Of a DNA stretch of 64,000 nt, positions 45,408 to 54,599 are shown piece by piece. The notes below the pieces were generated by a model that searched no databases, was not told the origin of the DNA, and saw nothing but the letters and a program-made list of their open reading frames with translations. Positions within the stretch are counted from its first letter, which is position 1; each line of letters begins with the position of its first letter. The stretch comes from Saprospiraceae bacterium. GTDB lineage: Bacteria > Bacteroidota > Bacteroidia > Chitinophagales > Saprospiraceae. The stretch is from NCBI GenBank assembly GCA_028285545.1, contig JANQPA010000032.1, positions 40,816 through 104,815 of the forward strand. The letters run 5' to 3'. The position numbers were made by a program, and so were the translations under genes.

Positions 45408-45827
45408 ATGGATTTGGAAAAAATGCTAAATAGCTCCCCCTATCACCGATGGTTAGGACTTCAAATGGAACTGGTTGGTGAAAATGAAGTGCATATTAAA
45501 ATGCCTTACCGACAAGAATTTGCGGGTAGTGATGAGGGAATAAACATACATGGAGGCATCATTTCTTCTTTAATTGACATTGCTGCTTGTTTTGCCATGA
45601 TGAATGCTACTAAACGAGATACTCCAAATCTGAATCTTGAAGTTCATTACACCCGGATGGCTGCTGCTGGCGATGAGCTTATTGCCATTGCCAGGACACT
45701 TAAAGCAGGAAGAACCCTTGGCATAGCTGATGTGGAAGTTAAAAACCAAGATGGAAAATTAATTGCAGCGGGCCGATCCCTATTGTCGACAGCAGCACCA
45801 GAAAGAAAGACACTAACCAAAAAATAA
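45408..45827 (+). CDS. PaaI-type hotdog-fold thioesterase
   Basis: 139 residues. The hotdog signature reads NIHGGIISSLIDIAACFAMM, with HGG and the acidic Asp at the start of the long helix, followed by LEVHYTRMAAAGDELIAIARTLKAGRTLGIADVEV. It should hydrolyse acyl- or aryl-CoA esters. ATG at 45408 is preferred over a longer reading that overlaps the small membrane-protein gene. The genes downstream encode an MDR reductase and an acyl-CoA synthetase, a coherent acyl-CoA module. Confidence 0.88.
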   Translation: MDLEKMLNSSPYHRWLGLQMELVGENEVHIKMPYRQEFAGSDEGINIHGGIISSLIDIAACFAMMNATKRDTPNLNLEVHYTRMAAAGDELIAIARTLKAGRTLGIADVEVKNQDGKLIAAGRSLLSTAAPERKTLTKK

Positions 45828-45837
45828 AAGAAGAATA

Positions 45838-46833
45838 ATGAGAGCTATAGTTATACATCAACATGGAGGAATCGAAGAATTAAAAATGGAAGAGGTCCCC
45901 ACTCCTAGTCCCGGGAAAAATGAAATTCTCGTTAAAGTGAAAGCTGTAGGACTCAATTATCTTGATATTTTTGTCCGAAAAGGCTCTCCTGGATTACGGA
46001 TTGAATTTCCTCATATTGGGGGAGGAGACATCGCAGGCATTATCGCTGAAACGGGCCACGAAGTGAAGCATTTACAGCCGGGGCAAAGAGTATTATTAGA
46101 TCCCATCATTACTTTGCCCAATGGACACCACGGAGCCCTAGGTGAAGATACAACTGGAGGCCTGGCGGATTACATAAGTGTATCTGCAAGTAATGCGATC
46201 CCCTTACCGGATGAAGTTTCCTTTGAAGATGCGGCCTCCTTACCCATTGCTTATGGCACTGCCTGGAGGATGCTAATTACCAGAGGTCATCTTAAGGCTG
46301 GAGAGGATATTTTAATTTTGGGGGCTAGTGGAGGTGTGGGAACAGGAGCCCTTCAAATAGCCAAAATGATAGGAGCAAGAACTTGGGTGGCTTCCAGTAG
46401 TGAAGAAAAACTAAATAGATTAAAAGAACTTGGGGCTGATGAATTGATCAATTATTCTAAAAACCCTGATTTTCATAAAGAAATAAGATCCAGACGTAAT
46501 GGAAAGGGAGTAGATGTAGTTGTCAATTTTACAGGGGGAGATACCTGGGTGCGCAGCCTAAAAGCCCTCAATCATCATGGTCGATTATTAACCTGTGGGG
46601 GAACAGCCGGATATTTTCCTCCTACAGATATTCGATATATTTTCCGAAGAGAGTTAGACATTCTGGGCTCTGATGGCTGGCAAAGAGAAGATCTTATTCA
46701 ATTGCTTGAAGCGGTAAAAGATGGATCTATTAAGCCCATTATTGATCAGATCTTTCCATTGGAGGAAGTAGGTAAAGCCCATCAAAAATTAGAAGATCGA
46801 AAAGTATTTGGTAAATTGATAGTAACTCCTTAA
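45838..46833 (+). CDS. Zinc-type MDR alcohol dehydrogenase/quinone reductase
   Basis: 331 residues of the medium-chain dehydrogenase/reductase superfamily: GroES-like domain (VGLNYLDIFVRKGSPG, HIGGGDIAGIIAETG) then a Rossmann domain with ILGASGGVGTGALQIAKMIGA. The Cys of the usual catalytic zinc site is missing, so an NADPH-dependent quinone or enoyl reductase activity fits better than alcohol oxidation. It starts 10 bp after the thioesterase and is 4 bp from the acyl-CoA synthetase. Confidence 0.88.
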   Translation: MRAIVIHQHGGIEELKMEEVPTPSPGKNEILVKVKAVGLNYLDIFVRKGSPGLRIEFPHIGGGDIAGIIAETGHEVKHLQPGQRVLLDPIITLPNGHHGALGEDTTGGLADYISVSASNAIPLPDEVSFEDAASLPIAYGTAWRMLITRGHLKAGEDILILGASGGVGTGALQIAKMIGARTWVASSSEEKLNRLKELGADELINYSKNPDFHKEIRSRRNGKGVDVVVNFTGGDTWVRSLKALNHHGRLLTCGGTAGYFPPTDIRYIFRRELDILGSDGWQREDLIQLLEAVKDGSIKPIIDQIFPLEEVGKAHQKLEDRKVFGKLIVTP

Positions 46834-46837
46834 AACT

Positions 46838-48358
46838 ATGAATCTAGGCACTCTTTTTTTTCGGTCTGCACAATTGTTTCCCAAAAAAGTTGCGGTTATT
46901 CAAGATGATTATCAATTGACTTATTCAGTGCTAAAAGAGCGGGCTTTATTATTTGCAGGTAAATTAAAAGCGGAAGGAATAACTCCTGGAGATAAAGTCG
47001 TTCTCTTAATGGATAATGATTACCGGTTTGCAGAATGCTTTTTTGGAACCTTGCTCGCCGGAGCAATCATCTTACCTTTAAATATTAAACTAGGCCAATC
47101 CACTCTTCAATATATTTGTGATCATTCCGAAGCTAAAATCATTTTTTGCAGCCCTGATTTTCAGGAAATCTCTCAGAAATTAATCCATGACTGCCCTCAA
47201 CTTGCAAAAGCTGTTGTTCTGGATGAGAGGAAAAATTATCATACCTGGCTTCATTCAGGGGAGCCTCTTAGTCCTATTTATGAAAATAAAGCAGATGATT
47301 TTGGGGTATTGATGTATACCTCTGGTTCTACGGGGAAGCCTAAAGGATGTATGTTAAGTCATGGTGGTAAATGGTGGATGATCCGAACAACTGCCAGGTC
47401 ATATTGGATAAATGAGAAGGATGTTTCTTTGATTGTAGGGCCTTTATATCATGCCAATGCTTTATGGTCTTGTTTTTTTCCAGTGTTGTATGAGGGAGGA
47501 ACAATTGTTATCATGAAAGGCTTTGAAGCAAGAGCAACGCTGAAGGCTATCGATAAATATCGTCCAACCTATACTTCCGGAACTCCAGCTATGTTTAGCA
47601 AAATGCTGGCTCAAAAAGACCTGTTGGAGGTGCTAGATCAAACTTCTATTCAATTCTTATGTGTAGGCTCTGCTCCTGTGAGTGAAGAGTTGCTTAAGGA
47701 AATGCAGGAGGTTTGGAATTGTGATTTATTAGAAGGATATGGTTTGACTGAAGGGGGTATTGTTTCATGTGTTCCCAGATGGGGGGTAAAAAAACTGGGA
47801 AGTATAGGTTTACCCTTTAAAGAAGGGGAGATTAAAATCATAGATACCGAAACAGAAAAAGAATGTCCTACAGGACAGATTGGCGAATTGTGGGTCAAAA
47901 ACCCTGCTTTATTAAAAGGCTACCTCAAGCAACCTGATGTTTATGTCCAAAAAATGAATAATGGCTGGCTCAAAACTGGAGACCTGGTACATGCTGATGA
48001 ACAGGGATATTTATATTTCAAAGGCCGAAAAGATGATATGATTAATTGTGGTGGGGAGAATGTTTATCCTAAAGAGGTAGAAACGCTGCTGTTAATGCAT
48101 GAAGGGGTGGCGCAAGTGGCAGTGGTTCCGGCAAAACATAAAGTAAAAGGGGAGGCTCCAGTAGCCTGGGTAGTCTTGCATAAAGAGAAAAATATTAATG
48201 AACAGGAGTTGAAAGAATTCAGCTTGCAGAACGGGCCGGCCTATGCCCACCCCAGAAGAATCTTTTTTATAGATGCTTTACCCATGACTGGCTCGAAAAA
48301 AATCAACACACAAAAGTTAGTGACAGAAACAAAAGAAAGGTTACCTGAGGGGCTTTGA
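46838..48358 (+). CDS. Class I adenylate-forming acyl-CoA synthetase
   Basis: 506 residues with the full ANL-superfamily set: P-loop-like YTSGSTGKPKGCML, EGYGLTEGG, the hinge region GRKDDMINCGGENVYPKEVE and the C-terminal catalytic Lys in PMTGSKKINTQKL. It activates a carboxylic acid with ATP and CoA. Acyl specificity cannot be read off by eye. It ends a tight run (thioesterase, MDR reductase, ligase) that suggests breakdown or repair of an acyl-CoA intermediate. Confidence 0.92.
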   Translation: MNLGTLFFRSAQLFPKKVAVIQDDYQLTYSVLKERALLFAGKLKAEGITPGDKVVLLMDNDYRFAECFFGTLLAGAIILPLNIKLGQSTLQYICDHSEAKIIFCSPDFQEISQKLIHDCPQLAKAVVLDERKNYHTWLHSGEPLSPIYENKADDFGVLMYTSGSTGKPKGCMLSHGGKWWMIRTTARSYWINEKDVSLIVGPLYHANALWSCFFPVLYEGGTIVIMKGFEARATLKAIDKYRPTYTSGTPAMFSKMLAQKDLLEVLDQTSIQFLCVGSAPVSEELLKEMQEVWNCDLLEGYGLTEGGIVSCVPRWGVKKLGSIGLPFKEGEIKIIDTETEKECPTGQIGELWVKNPALLKGYLKQPDVYVQKMNNGWLKTGDLVHADEQGYLYFKGRKDDMINCGGENVYPKEVETLLLMHEGVAQVAVVPAKHKVKGEAPVAWVVLHKEKNINEQELKEFSLQNGPAYAHPRRIFFIDALPMTGSKKINTQKLVTETKERLPEGL

Positions 48359-48370
48359 GGGGAGGAAAAG

Positions 48371-48396
48371 ATATGTCATATTTAAACATGTCATGT
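48371..48396. repeat. Extra degenerate arm beside element copy 3
   Basis: A 26-bp variant (ATATGTCATATTT at 48371-48383, then a diverged second half) resembles the arms of the 131-bp element. Its centre lies 39 bp before that of the left arm of copy 3. It is the only additional arm seen in the window. Confidence 0.6.
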
Positions 48397-48409
48397 TAAG
48401 TGGGTATAT

Positions 48410-48541
48410 ATATGTCATATCTAGACATGACATGTACCTGAAAAATTACTCAAAGGCCTTGATTTATGGGGTGTCGCTGTATTTTCTTAAAGGGGATATG
48501 TCCTTTTTTAGAGGACATGACATATCTTAGAAATGACATGT
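48410..48541. repeat. Paired-palindrome element, copy 3 (132 bp)
   Basis: Left arm 48410-48435 and a degraded 27-bp right arm 48515-48541, a 79-bp spacer, and GGATATGT at 48494-48501, again 21 bp before the right arm. It lies immediately upstream of the third amidohydrolase. Confidence 0.85.
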
Positions 48542-48568
48542 CTTCTAGAAACCAAAATGTTTCTTATT

Positions 48569-49951
48569 ATGAAAACTTCTTTTCTTATTCAATCTGCCCT
48601 TTATATAGGCGTCTTATTTTTTCCGTTTAGCTTCTGTTTTCCTCAAGACGTACTCGTTGCTAATGTCAATATTGTAGATGTAGAAAATGATACCATCCTG
48701 CCTGGAAAGGATGTTTTGATCAGAGGCGGTGAAATCCACCTAATTAAGAATCATAATGGAACTTATCCTGCCTACCGGGTAGATCATATCGATGGTACAG
48801 GACAATATCTGATCCCTGGCCTTTGGGATATGCATGTTCATCCCAACCGGGAAGAGGATCTTAAACTATATATCGCTAATGGAGTCATAGGCATACGAAT
48901 TATGTGGGGAAATCCCATTCATTTATCTTGGAGGGAGGAAATTAAACAAGGTGAAAGAACAGGCCCTAAAATGTACATGGCGGGACCCATTATTGAAGGA
49001 ACTCCTCCTAAGGCATTTAGTCGTGTTGTGTCAGTAGAAGGAAGAAGAATTGTGGATAAAAAGAAGCAAGCATACGCAGCTGTTGCAGATCAGGTAGAAG
49101 AAGGCTATGATTTTATTAAAGTGTATAATAATCTGCCAAAGCCCGCCTATCAGGCCATTATTAAGGCTGCCAAAAAAGAAGGTGTTGCGGTGGCAGGCCA
49201 TATTCCATTTGAAGTAGGCTTGATGGAAGCCTTAAAGCAAGGACAAAAATCCATCGAACATCTTCGAGGATATATTCAGCATCTGGTCCCAAAAGATGCT
49301 CCTCAACAACCAGGTATTGATCTACGCTCAAGAGAACTTTCCTGGGAATTTATTGATCCGGACAAAATCAGGGAACTAGCTGTGAAAACAGCAAAAAGTA
49401 GCACCTGGAATTGCCCAACACTGGTTGTTAGTCGTATTCTGTATCCACAAGAAATGATGGATCAGTTAGCCCAAAAAGAGGAAAATAAATATTTGCCGAA
49501 GGAGACTGTTGATTTTTTTAAATCTGATAGATCCACCATACCTTGGTTAAGTAATTTCACAGATGAAGATTACCAGCAGGTATTTGAGAATTTGAAAAAG
49601 AAGCAATTACTGGTTAAAGCCCTTAGTGAAGCAGGAGCTAAAATTTTGTCTGGAACGGATACCTGGCTAGCGGGGTTTGATCTGCATGAAGAACTGGTTT
49701 TATTATCGGAAAGCGGATTATCAAATTACGAGGTTCTACGCACCGCTACTCTTTACCCCGCTCAATATTTTGATTTAGAATCCGAGTTTGGAAGTATAAA
49801 AACGAGGAAGACTGCCAATATGGTTATGCTTTCGGCTAATCCAATTGAGGACATCAGAAATACCCGAAAAATCACTTATGTTTTTCAGGATAAAAAGGTC
49901 ATGAATATTTTGGATTTAGAAGATTTATTAGAAAGTTGTACTAAGAGATAA
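48569..49951 (+). CDS. Amidohydrolase-family protein, copy 3
   Basis: 460 residues with a signal peptide ending near SFCFPQD. The hydrolase barrel shows MHVHPN, DFIKVYN, VAGHIPF, SIEHLRG and LSGTDTW at the metal-ligand positions. It is more distant from the two tandem copies at 40691-43648, with which it shares IRNTRK and GLWDMH. A longer reading from 48533 starts inside the right arm of element copy 3 (MTCLLETK), so the ATG at 48569 is preferred. Probably periplasmic. Confidence 0.86.
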   Translation: MKTSFLIQSALYIGVLFFPFSFCFPQDVLVANVNIVDVENDTILPGKDVLIRGGEIHLIKNHNGTYPAYRVDHIDGTGQYLIPGLWDMHVHPNREEDLKLYIANGVIGIRIMWGNPIHLSWREEIKQGERTGPKMYMAGPIIEGTPPKAFSRVVSVEGRRIVDKKKQAYAAVADQVEEGYDFIKVYNNLPKPAYQAIIKAAKKEGVAVAGHIPFEVGLMEALKQGQKSIEHLRGYIQHLVPKDAPQQPGIDLRSRELSWEFIDPDKIRELAVKTAKSSTWNCPTLVVSRILYPQEMMDQLAQKEENKYLPKETVDFFKSDRSTIPWLSNFTDEDYQQVFENLKKKQLLVKALSEAGAKILSGTDTWLAGFDLHEELVLLSESGLSNYEVLRTATLYPAQYFDLESEFGSIKTRKTANMVMLSANPIEDIRNTRKITYVFQDKKVMNILDLEDLLESCTKR

Positions 49952-49968
49952 TAGTTGTTGAACCTATT

Positions 49969-50631
49969 TTATTCAGGATAATTTTCATGCTCCTTAATTT
50001 TACGAATCTGGCTCAAATGGCGATCCGTATGTGCAATGCCTGTCAGTAAAAGCTGATGCAAGTCTCTGACCTGCCCAATTTTTATATCCGAAACTGCTTT
50101 GCCTTCCATAGGAGTTCGGAAAGTAAATTGACGCCTTAAGTCAATGGGGGTTTGTTGTACAAAACCTCTAAGTCCTCCTCGGGCTCTTGAAAAAGCTTCC
50201 CAGGCATCTTCTTTGTCAGGGAACCGTCCTAGAGGTTCCATAAACCATTGCGATTGTCCTGGAGTGGCATCCGTAGCATATTTAATAAAATGTTGATCTT
50301 GCCCCTTGGTAATACTCCTATATTTGATATACTGGGGGCCATTGGCAGTCACTGATATTTCTCTGAAATGGAGCTGGTTTTGTATTTCCAGGTGTTCTAT
50401 AATTTCCGCTATAGACCAGCGTGAAGAATCTTCTCTAAAATTCCACTGTTGCTCACTTAAAGCCTTGATTTCTGTATCTAATTCCTGAGTGGTTCGATCC
50501 AATTCGGAGAGAATAAATTGTCGATCTTCTTCTGTCCACCACCTTTCATTATCCACTGTGGAATTTGTGGGTTGGCTCTGTTCACAGGATAGTAAGAATA
50601 AACACAGGGAAAGACAGATTAAATTTTTCAT
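49969..50631 (-). CDS. DinB-like lipoprotein
   Basis: 220 residues with lipobox Cys at about 16 (LFLLSC). The mature part is a DinB_2-type four-helix bundle: DRTTQELDTEIKALSEQQWNFREDSSRWSIAEIIEHLEIQNQLHF, with a probable metal His in EHLE and a second His in HTDRHLSQIRKIKEHENYP. A lipid-anchored DinB protein is uncommon outside Bacteroidota. Function unknown. It lies 3 bp downstream of the aldo/keto reductase on the same strand. Confidence 0.75.
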   Translation of the reverse strand: MKNLICLSLCLFLLSCEQSQPTNSTVDNERWWTEEDRQFILSELDRTTQELDTEIKALSEQQWNFREDSSRWSIAEIIEHLEIQNQLHFREISVTANGPQYIKYRSITKGQDQHFIKYATDATPGQSQWFMEPLGRFPDKEDAWEAFSRARGGLRGFVQQTPIDLRRQFTFRTPMEGKAVSDIKIGQVRDLHQLLLTGIAHTDRHLSQIRKIKEHENYPE

Positions 50632-50634
50632 TTT

Positions 50635-51546
50635 TTAGCTAATACTTTTAAAGTGATCGTACATCTTTTTTCTTTCAGAAGCAGTGGGCATATAACCTCG
50701 ACCTGCCTCCATGTTTTCAAGCACATGAGCTACCTGGGTAGTAGCAGGGATGGCACAGGTTATTCCAGGATGTGCAACAATGAATTTTAGAAAATAAGCG
50801 GCCCAGGTTTCGATGCCCATTTCTTTTGCCCAAGCGGGAAGAGGTTTATTGCCAACCATATTAAATAGTCTTCCAGCTTTTAAAGGGCGATTAATAATCG
50901 TAGCTACCCCATGATCCATGGCAGCAGAGATTAGGTTTTTTTCAGCATTGGGATTGTCAATGTTGAAATTGAATTGAACAAAATCTAAATCGTATTTTTT
51001 AATGAGGTTTATCAGATTGCCATGGGCGCTATTAAGGTAATGGGTAACGCCAATGTATTTAATTTCTCCTTTTGCTTTTGCATTTTTAAGTGAGGAATAA
51101 TGGGTGCTAAAGTCTCTAGTATTATGAATGTGATTAACCATGACCCTATTAGTAAAATATGAGTTGGAATTATCCATCTGACGAAGACCACTTTGTTTGC
51201 CATCGGTCCAAACTTTGGTGGAAACCCATAGTTGATTCAAGATTTTTAGCTCTCTGGCCAGCTGACCGAGAACTCTTTCAGAGGACCCATACATTGGAGA
51301 GCTATCGATGACCCGACCTCCTTCCTTATAAAAAGTAGAAAGCACTTTTTTCATATTGGCCATGCGGGAACTGTTTCCTCTTACATCAAATGTTAACCAA
51401 GATCCCATTCCCATGACCGGAATTTTTTCCTGAGAAGAAGGTATTGTCCTGTAATGTAGGGTAGTATTAGAAGTCAGGAAAGAGTTGGGGCTCATTACAC
51501 CAAGACCCATAATACCCATGCCTTTGAGAAAAACTCTTCTTTTCAT
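50635..51546 (-). CDS. Aldo/keto reductase with Tat-like signal
   Basis: 303 residues. The N-terminus MKRRVFLKGMGIMGLG matches a twin-arginine signal (RRxFLK), so it is probably exported folded. The catalytic tetrad is visible: Asp and Tyr in VIDSSPMYGSSE, Lys in VSTKVW and His in MVNHIHN. A longer reading from 51597 adds a leader that would mask the Tat motif. It heads a minus-strand pair with the DinB-like lipoprotein. Confidence 0.85.
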   Translation of the reverse strand: MKRRVFLKGMGIMGLGVMSPNSFLTSNTTLHYRTIPSSQEKIPVMGMGSWLTFDVRGNSSRMANMKKVLSTFYKEGGRVIDSSPMYGSSERVLGQLARELKILNQLWVSTKVWTDGKQSGLRQMDNSNSYFTNRVMVNHIHNTRDFSTHYSSLKNAKAKGEIKYIGVTHYLNSAHGNLINLIKKYDLDFVQFNFNIDNPNAEKNLISAAMDHGVATIINRPLKAGRLFNMVGNKPLPAWAKEMGIETWAAYFLKFIVAHPGITCAIPATTQVAHVLENMEAGRGYMPTASERKKMYDHFKSIS

Positions 51547-51632
51547 ACTCAATTGATTTGGTGAAATCCTCTGCTTTCTTCTAATATAAGCATTCAAAAG
51601 GCAGGTTCCTGTCTAAAAAAATGGCTTTAATA

Positions 51633-52631
51633 TTATTTTAAGATAAAGTTTAAAGAGGATAGGATTTCCTTCTCAAATTGCATGGGGTAATCATGACCTT
51701 GGTCAGGTTGGATAACAAGACGAAGCGGAAATTTTTGTTTTAAAAAGATGTGGGCCATCTCAATTTGATCGGATATTAGATAATCCTTTTCTGCACTAAG
51801 GATAACTCCCCTTCCTTTGGGTGGAGCTTTGACTATGAGTTGGTGGAAATTTTTAGGAAAGGAAGGGTTCAATGCCAAAAAACCAGCTAATGGAAAGGTT
51901 TGTTCCAAAAATAAATTAATGGCCATTCGAGCTCCATTTGAAAATCCTCCTACTATTATCTTGTTGGAGTTTATTGAAATATTCATTATTACTTCTTCAT
52001 AAATTCTTTGTATTTCAACAATACTTGATTCTTTATCTAGCCAATCGAAGGCGAAGTTACTCTTTGCAAAGTTTGATTGGACTAAGACAAGAACCACATC
52101 TGCCAAATCCTCTACTTTTGCCCATTGTTCCTTCAAATATTCCAAATTGCTATTATTTCCATGAAAAAAATAGAGCAAAGGATATTGATGCTTATTTTGA
52201 TAGGATTTGGGAAGAATAACTTCGTATACTGCCTTAGATTTTTGTAAGTAAGATTGCCTGAGCCTAATATTTTTATTTAGTATTTCAGTGCCATTCTCAT
52301 AACTTTTAATCTTTTTTAAATGAGCTGGCCAAAAGGAGAAGAAGAATTTTTTTTGAAACCCTTCCCTTAAGCAGGTAAAGCTTTTAACTGGCTGATCAGT
52401 TTCTAGATATAATAAACTTAAATAGTACAAAATGGTGTGCTGTTCTAATGAAGCTGGATACTTATCTTTATTTTCTAATAATAAAGAAATTGATTTTTGC
52501 TGTTCTCCTTCTGACCAATACTTTCTGACTTCATCCTTCAGTGACTGAAAGGGTTGTGCGTTAAGGTTAATTTTTCCTGTTAGTAATAAGAAGAATATAC
52601 CGCAGTAATAAAGGGTGGCTAATTTTTTCAA
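51633..52631 (-). CDS. Secreted alpha/beta hydrolase (esterase-like)
   Basis: 332 residues with a signal peptide ending near NLNAQ (25). An N-terminal TPR-like helical part (about 28-125) precedes the hydrolase fold (about 135-332). The nucleophile elbow is GGFSNGARM; the acid is likely in SAEKDYLISD and the His in PDQGHDYPMQ. FFHGNNSN marks the oxyanion region. The arrangement resembles PHB-depolymerase/feruloyl-esterase-like proteins. It is 9 bp behind a PD40 protein on the same strand. Confidence 0.82.
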   Translation of the reverse strand: MKKLATLYYCGIFFLLLTGKINLNAQPFQSLKDEVRKYWSEGEQQKSISLLLENKDKYPASLEQHTILYYLSLLYLETDQPVKSFTCLREGFQKKFFFSFWPAHLKKIKSYENGTEILNKNIRLRQSYLQKSKAVYEVILPKSYQNKHQYPLLYFFHGNNSNLEYLKEQWAKVEDLADVVLVLVQSNFAKSNFAFDWLDKESSIVEIQRIYEEVIMNISINSNKIIVGGFSNGARMAINLFLEQTFPLAGFLALNPSFPKNFHQLIVKAPPKGRGVILSAEKDYLISDQIEMAHIFLKQKFPLRLVIQPDQGHDYPMQFEKEILSSLNFILK

Positions 52632-52639
52632 AATACTTT

Positions 52640-53644
52640 TCAGTTTTTACGTAAAAAAGGACTTAATAGCGTTTTCATTCCACTTTCAAAATGGAAGAGG
52701 TAAATCTCATTTTTTCCACTTTGCCTGGATTGTAATAATACCTTCTTTTCCTTAGGATGGATGGAAAAAGCCAAGCCATCCGTTACCTTTTTCGACTTCA
52801 TTTTTTTTATATCCATCTGATAAACCTCCCACTTCCCATTTCCATTTGAGCTCATCAAAAGCTTTTTATTATTGGAAAACCAAAGGGGCAGATTATATCC
52901 ATCCTGACTGCTAATTTTTTGAATATTTTGATCTTTTAAGCTGAGAAGAAAAGTGTCAAAATTTTTATTATCCTCATCTCTATCCACAATGAATACAACA
53001 GACTTCCCATTTGGGGAAAAAAGGGGATCTATAGCATTTTGAGGAAAATTAGTAAGCTGCTTAACTTTTTGAGAGATCAGATCCAGAAGAAAAATATCAA
53101 AGCTGCCTGCTCGATTAGAGCCAAAAACCATTTGTTTTGAATTTGGAGCCAAAGAAAAATTACGTTCTGTAGCAGGATGTGTTACCAGAGGTGTCACTTT
53201 TCCACTTGTCAGGCCAACTTGGATAATATCTGTTTTCTTACCTTCTGTTCTTTTCGAATAACAAATACTCTTTCCATCAGGAGTCCAATTGAAAAGAGGG
53301 CTTGCTCCACTGGCAATGATTAACTGTTTTTTAGTTCCATCAGAATGAATGGTATATAATTGATCTTTGGATAGAAAAGCAATCTGTTTTCCATTGGGCG
53401 ACCATTTGAAGACAGATACACCTTCAGGAGCATTGCTTATTTGGACTGGCCGTTGAAGTTTATGGTCGATTTTGTAGACTTGATAAGTGCCAGATTGGTT
53501 AGATAAATAAGCAAAAAACTTTCCTTTTGGCGACCAGGCTGGTCGAATGAATTCCACCTTGTTTTGTGTTGCCTGAGAGTGGAGTGGGACAATTTGCCCC
53601 AGACTCCACATGACTATTAGAAATCCTATAATAAATAGTTTCAT
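52640..53644 (-). CDS. PD40/TolB-like beta-propeller protein
   Basis: 334 residues with a signal peptide (about 1-25, SLGQIVPLHSQ). Repeating PD40 blades: AWSPKGKFFAYLSNQSG, KWSPNGKQIAFLS, NWTPDGKSICYSKR, SLAPNSKQMVFGSNRAGSFDIFL and LFSPNGKSVVFIVDRDED. Periplasmic scaffold or peptidase-accessory propeller; no catalytic domain. It forms a run with another PD40 gene upstream and the alpha/beta hydrolase downstream. Confidence 0.8.
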   Translation of the reverse strand: MKLFIIGFLIVMWSLGQIVPLHSQATQNKVEFIRPAWSPKGKFFAYLSNQSGTYQVYKIDHKLQRPVQISNAPEGVSVFKWSPNGKQIAFLSKDQLYTIHSDGTKKQLIIASGASPLFNWTPDGKSICYSKRTEGKKTDIIQVGLTSGKVTPLVTHPATERNFSLAPNSKQMVFGSNRAGSFDIFLLDLISQKVKQLTNFPQNAIDPLFSPNGKSVVFIVDRDEDNKNFDTFLLSLKDQNIQKISSQDGYNLPLWFSNNKKLLMSSNGNGKWEVYQMDIKKMKSKKVTDGLAFSIHPKEKKVLLQSRQSGKNEIYLFHFESGMKTLLSPFLRKN

Positions 53645-53703
53645 TTATGTTGGGAAAATTAAAAAAGAGCTAAACCGAGCCTTCTCCAAATTATTGAACA
53701 TTC

Positions 53704-54570
53704 TTATTTCTTGAAGCTATTTTTATCAGAAACCAGTCGTTCATTTCCCTCAAGATCGACTACATAAAGAGCTGGTAAACCGGGAGCTGTTCCTTCCATG
53801 ACATCTCTGGTAAAGGCAATTTGTTTTCCATCAGGAGACCAATGTGGAAAAAAGGCTTGATATCCTTTTTTTCTTAGAAGTACCCGATCATTTTCACCGT
53901 TCAAATCCATTACATGAATTTCGAAAGCACCATCAAACACTTTAATATAACTAAGCCATTTACCATCAGGAGAAATGGAGTGGTGAAACTCTGAATCTGG
54001 AGTATTGGTTAGGTTTATTCTGTTTTTGCCATCTGCATCCATACTCCAAACATCGAATTTTTCCCCCTTTGGATTACCGACGAAAAGAATTTTATTGCCA
54101 TCTGTAGACCACCTCGGGGTACGCTCATCAAAATCTGGAGTGAAGGTGATTTGCTGAATATTACCTCCACATTTATCCATGGAATATAGTTCTACATTTC
54201 CTGTTCTGTCACTGGAAAAAATGATTTTATTGCCATCGGGAGAATAGCTGCCGTCTTCACTATTAAATTCTGATTCCGTTAACTTGGTGGTACATTTTCC
54301 TTCCAGGTTAAATAGGTATACCTCATGGTGCCCATCTCGTACAGAGGTAAAAACCAAATTCTGACCATCCGGCGACCATTGGGGGGCGAAATCTCTTTCC
54401 GGATGTTTCTCAATCACTTCAAATTGACTGCCATCTGGATTTACCAGATAGATGTCTTCGATGGCATGAATATAAAAGAAAGCTATTTTTTTGCCATCCG
54501 GTGACCAAACTTGGGCTTGTAAATGAATGCTTAGAAAAAGTGCAATTAAAAATAAAAGTGGTGATTTCAT
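53704..54570 (-). CDS. PD40/TolB-like beta-propeller protein
   Basis: 288 residues with a signal peptide ending near IHLQAQ. Six or so PD40 blades follow, for example VWSPDGKKIAFFYIH, QWSPDGQNLVFTSVRDGHHEVYLF, SYSPDGNKIIFSSDRTGNVELYSM, RWSTDGNKILFVGN and HWSPDGKQIAFTRD. A longer reading from 54618 starts inside the left arm of element copy 4 and yields the artificial leader MSRHDMSY, so the ATG at 54570 is preferred. Function beyond the propeller fold is unknown. Confidence 0.82.
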   Translation of the reverse strand: MKSPLLFLIALFLSIHLQAQVWSPDGKKIAFFYIHAIEDIYLVNPDGSQFEVIEKHPERDFAPQWSPDGQNLVFTSVRDGHHEVYLFNLEGKCTTKLTESEFNSEDGSYSPDGNKIIFSSDRTGNVELYSMDKCGGNIQQITFTPDFDERTPRWSTDGNKILFVGNPKGEKFDVWSMDADGKNRINLTNTPDSEFHHSISPDGKWLSYIKVFDGAFEIHVMDLNGENDRVLLRKKGYQAFFPHWSPDGKQIAFTRDVMEGTAPGLPALYVVDLEGNERLVSDKNSFKK

Positions 54571-54599
54571 AAGTATAGGAATATGTAGTTTGAAATAAG

